A stretch of DNA of 64,000 nucleotides. It comes from Rhizobium etli 8C-3. GTDB taxonomy: Bacteria > Pseudomonadota > Alphaproteobacteria > Rhizobiales > Rhizobiaceae. How positions within the stretch are numbered: position 1 is the first letter of the stretch; each line of letters opens with the position of its first letter. The notes beneath the pieces are model-generated. The model was not told the origin of the DNA. It saw only the letters and a program-made list of their open reading frames with translations, and made no database searches. The translations under genes were made by a program, and so were the position numbers. Positions 62,502-64,000 of this stretch are shown here, piece after piece. The stretch covers positions 1,426,001 to 1,490,000 of the forward strand of contig NZ_CP017244.1 of the NCBI RefSeq assembly GCF_001908375.1, given 5' to 3'.

Positions 62502-63518
62502 ATGAAGCTCAAGGAATTCGCAAAACAAGTCGGTCTATCGCCGACAACTGTAAGCCGAGCGCTGAGCGGCTATCCGGAGGTAAGCGAAACGACCCGCGCA
62601 CGTGTCGTTGCCGAAGCCCTGAGGCTTGGCTACCGGCCTGACGTCAACGCCGTCCGGCTGAAGACCGGCCGCGTTGGCGCGATCGGGGTCATTATGGGAC
62701 GCTCCGGTGAATTCCACTTCGCCGAATTCATGGCCGGCATGGCGGAGAGACTGGCCTCGGAGGATACTGACATCCTGGTGATCCCGATGGCCGATCGCGA
62801 TCTTAACGAGGAGATGCAGACCTATAGACGGCTTGCCGAAAGCCGGCGCGTCGATGCAATTATCGTCCACTCTCCGAAACCGAACGACCCGCGCATCGAG
62901 CTTCTGGACAGGCTCGGAATTCCTTTCTTCGTGCACGGGCGATCCGATATCGCCGTTCCCCATGCATGGCTGGACATCGACAATGAAGGGGCAATAAGGC
63001 GGTCGACGGAGCATCTTCTCGACCTCGGCCACCGCAGAATCGCGATGATCAACGGCCGCAAAGGACTGACCTACTCCATTGACCGTGATATCGGCTTCCG
63101 TAAGGCATTCGAGGGGCGGGCTGTTGAGCAGGACACTCAGCTGATCGCCCACGACACCTTCACCGACGAGCTCGGCTTCAGGCATGCCCGTTTTTTTCTG
63201 GAAAGTTCTAATCCGCCGACGGCCATCGTGGCCGGTTCGATGATGACAGCACTCGGCGTCTATCGCGCCGTGCGTTCTCTCGGCCTCGCTATCGGCGAGG
63301 ACGTCTCCGTCATCGCCCATGACGACGTTTTTCCCTACCTGACGGCGGAGAACATGGCACCCTCACTTTCGGCAAGCCGATCATCGATGAGAGCAGCAGG
63401 CGCAAGATGCGCCGACTTGACCTTGCAACTTTTAGCGGGACGCTCGGTTTCGGATATTCATGAATTATGGCCCGTCGAGCTCAACTTGCGGGAATCGACG
63501 CGTCCTGCGAGGCGATGA
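62502..63518 (+). CDS. thuR: LacI-family repressor of the thu operon
   Basis: The 338-residue protein has the LacI helix-turn-helix at residues 1-25 (KLKEFAKQVGLSPTTVSRAL, then the hinge GYPEVSETTRARVVAEALRLG) and a periplasmic-binding-protein-like effector domain (GAIGVIMGRSGEF through AIVAGSMMTALGVYRAVRSLG). It is divergent from thuE, as ThuR is in S. meliloti. The start at 62502 has only a weak ribosome site; an upstream frame at 62469 is rejected because it extends past the family N-terminus. The inducer is probably a trehalose-type sugar. Confidence 0.88.
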   Translation: MKLKEFAKQVGLSPTTVSRALSGYPEVSETTRARVVAEALRLGYRPDVNAVRLKTGRVGAIGVIMGRSGEFHFAEFMAGMAERLASEDTDILVIPMADRDLNEEMQTYRRLAESRRVDAIIVHSPKPNDPRIELLDRLGIPFFVHGRSDIAVPHAWLDIDNEGAIRRSTEHLLDLGHRRIAMINGRKGLTYSIDRDIGFRKAFEGRAVEQDTQLIAHDTFTDELGFRHARFFLESSNPPTAIVAGSMMTALGVYRAVRSLGLAIGEDVSVIAHDDVFPYLTAENMAPSLSASRSSMRAAGARCADLTLQLLAGRSVSDIHELWPVELNLRESTRPARR

Positions 63519-63708
63519 GCGACGGTTGACAGGCAATTGCACATGCCGCAAGTACACGACAGATAAACTATTGAAATACAGTCACATTCGAGATTTTTTT
63601 CGTTGACCTTTCCCGCCTCTTTCCCATAGCATTGCCCGACCGTTATCACCGTGCTTACGGATCCCGGCGCCGGCAACGACATTCTGCAACTCAATGGGGA
63701 ATTGATTA

Positions 63709-64000
63709 ATGAAATCAGCATCTAAGAGCGGCCTTTTCGCATTGGTCGCAACAGCGTTTCCGGCCGCCGCCTATGCCCATCCAGCCGCCGGCGAAGCAGC
63801 AGGGTTCGTGCATGGATTCACCCATCCCATATCGGGTATCGACCATGTCCTTGCGATGATCATGGTTGGCGTCTTTGCCTATCAGCTTGGCGGTCGCGCA
63901 ACCTGGCTTGTCCCGACAACCTTCCTGCTTATTATGGCCGTCGGCGGCGCTGTCGGTGTTGTGGGTATCGATATCCCCTTTGTTGAGGCAGGTATCGCGT
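63709..64000 (+). CDS. hupE: HupE/UreJ family protein (3' end outside window)
   Basis: The visible 97 residues have a signal (SKSGLFALVATAFPAAAYAH) and the HupE/UreJ signature FVHGFTHPISGIDHVLAMIM (HPxxGxDH), then a membrane helix. HupE and UreJ are nickel (or cobalt) permeases of hydrogenase and urease systems. GGGGA precedes ATG 63709. The gene runs off the window, so associated hydrogenase or urease genes cannot be checked. Confidence 0.82.
   Translation, partial: MKSASKSGLFALVATAFPAAAYAHPAAGEAAGFVHGFTHPISGIDHVLAMIMVGVFAYQLGGRATWLVPTTFLLIMAVGGAVGVVGIDIPFVEAGIA

Overview
The window looks like a chromosomal or chromid segment of a Rhizobiaceae member (Rhizobium/Agrobacterium/Sinorhizobium type). 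The evidence is gene content and order: pcaQ divergent from pcaDCHG, a PcaMNVWX-type protocatechuate ABC transporter, a CyaC-type redox adenylate cyclase, a cyoABCD-SURF1 quinol oxidase operon, and a thuEFGKAB trehalose operon with a divergent LacI-type regulator. Coding sequence is generally GC-rich with typical alphaproteobacterial codon use. I recognised no rRNA, tRNA, CRISPR array or intact insertion sequence.

Layout. 0-2.1 kb: the 3' end of a GlxA/AraC regulator and small envelope or secreted proteins. 2.4-13.4 kb: protocatechuate uptake and the first steps of the beta-ketoadipate pathway (pcaQ, pcaDCHG, pcaB, pcaMNVWX), with an AT-richer acyltransferase gene lodged between pcaG and pcaB, and two matching PcaQ-box-like sites in front of the two promoters. 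13.4-17.4 kb: a GNAT enzyme, an SDR gene remnant, an MBL-fold hydrolase, a polysaccharide deacetylase and a GT4 glycosyltransferase. 17.6-25.2 kb: three proteins with nucleotide-cyclase or cyclase-like folds (CyaC-type, DUF3095, and a soluble class III cyclase) interleaved with two methyltransferases and a UDP-sugar dehydrogenase. 25.3-31.3 kb: an oligopeptide-type ABC importer.

31.4-38.5 kb is the most unusual block: two MurG-like (GT28/COG4671-type) glycosyltransferases flanking a GT4 enzyme, then a large ABC-exporter-like protein in which every nucleotide-binding motif is degraded and a Q-loop-like segment appears three times, then a stand-alone cyclic-nucleotide-binding domain protein. 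With several cyclases upstream, this suggests (inference only) a cyclic-nucleotide-responsive glycan or glycolipid assembly/export system built around an ABC pseudoenzyme.

38.6-48.4 kb: an MFS transporter, the cyo operon with a SURF1 gene, a PAS hybrid histidine kinase that overlaps SURF1 tail to tail by about 98 bp, and an FAD/NAD(P)-binding protein. 48.7-54.8 kb: a secreted alpha/beta hydrolase divergent from an acyltransferase-3 protein and a heterodimeric ABC exporter with one degenerate ATP site. 54.9-63.5 kb: the thu operon on the minus strand (thuE-F-G-K-A-B plus a second thuB-like gene), with thuR divergent and two LacI-type operators between. The window ends inside a hupE/ureJ-like gene.
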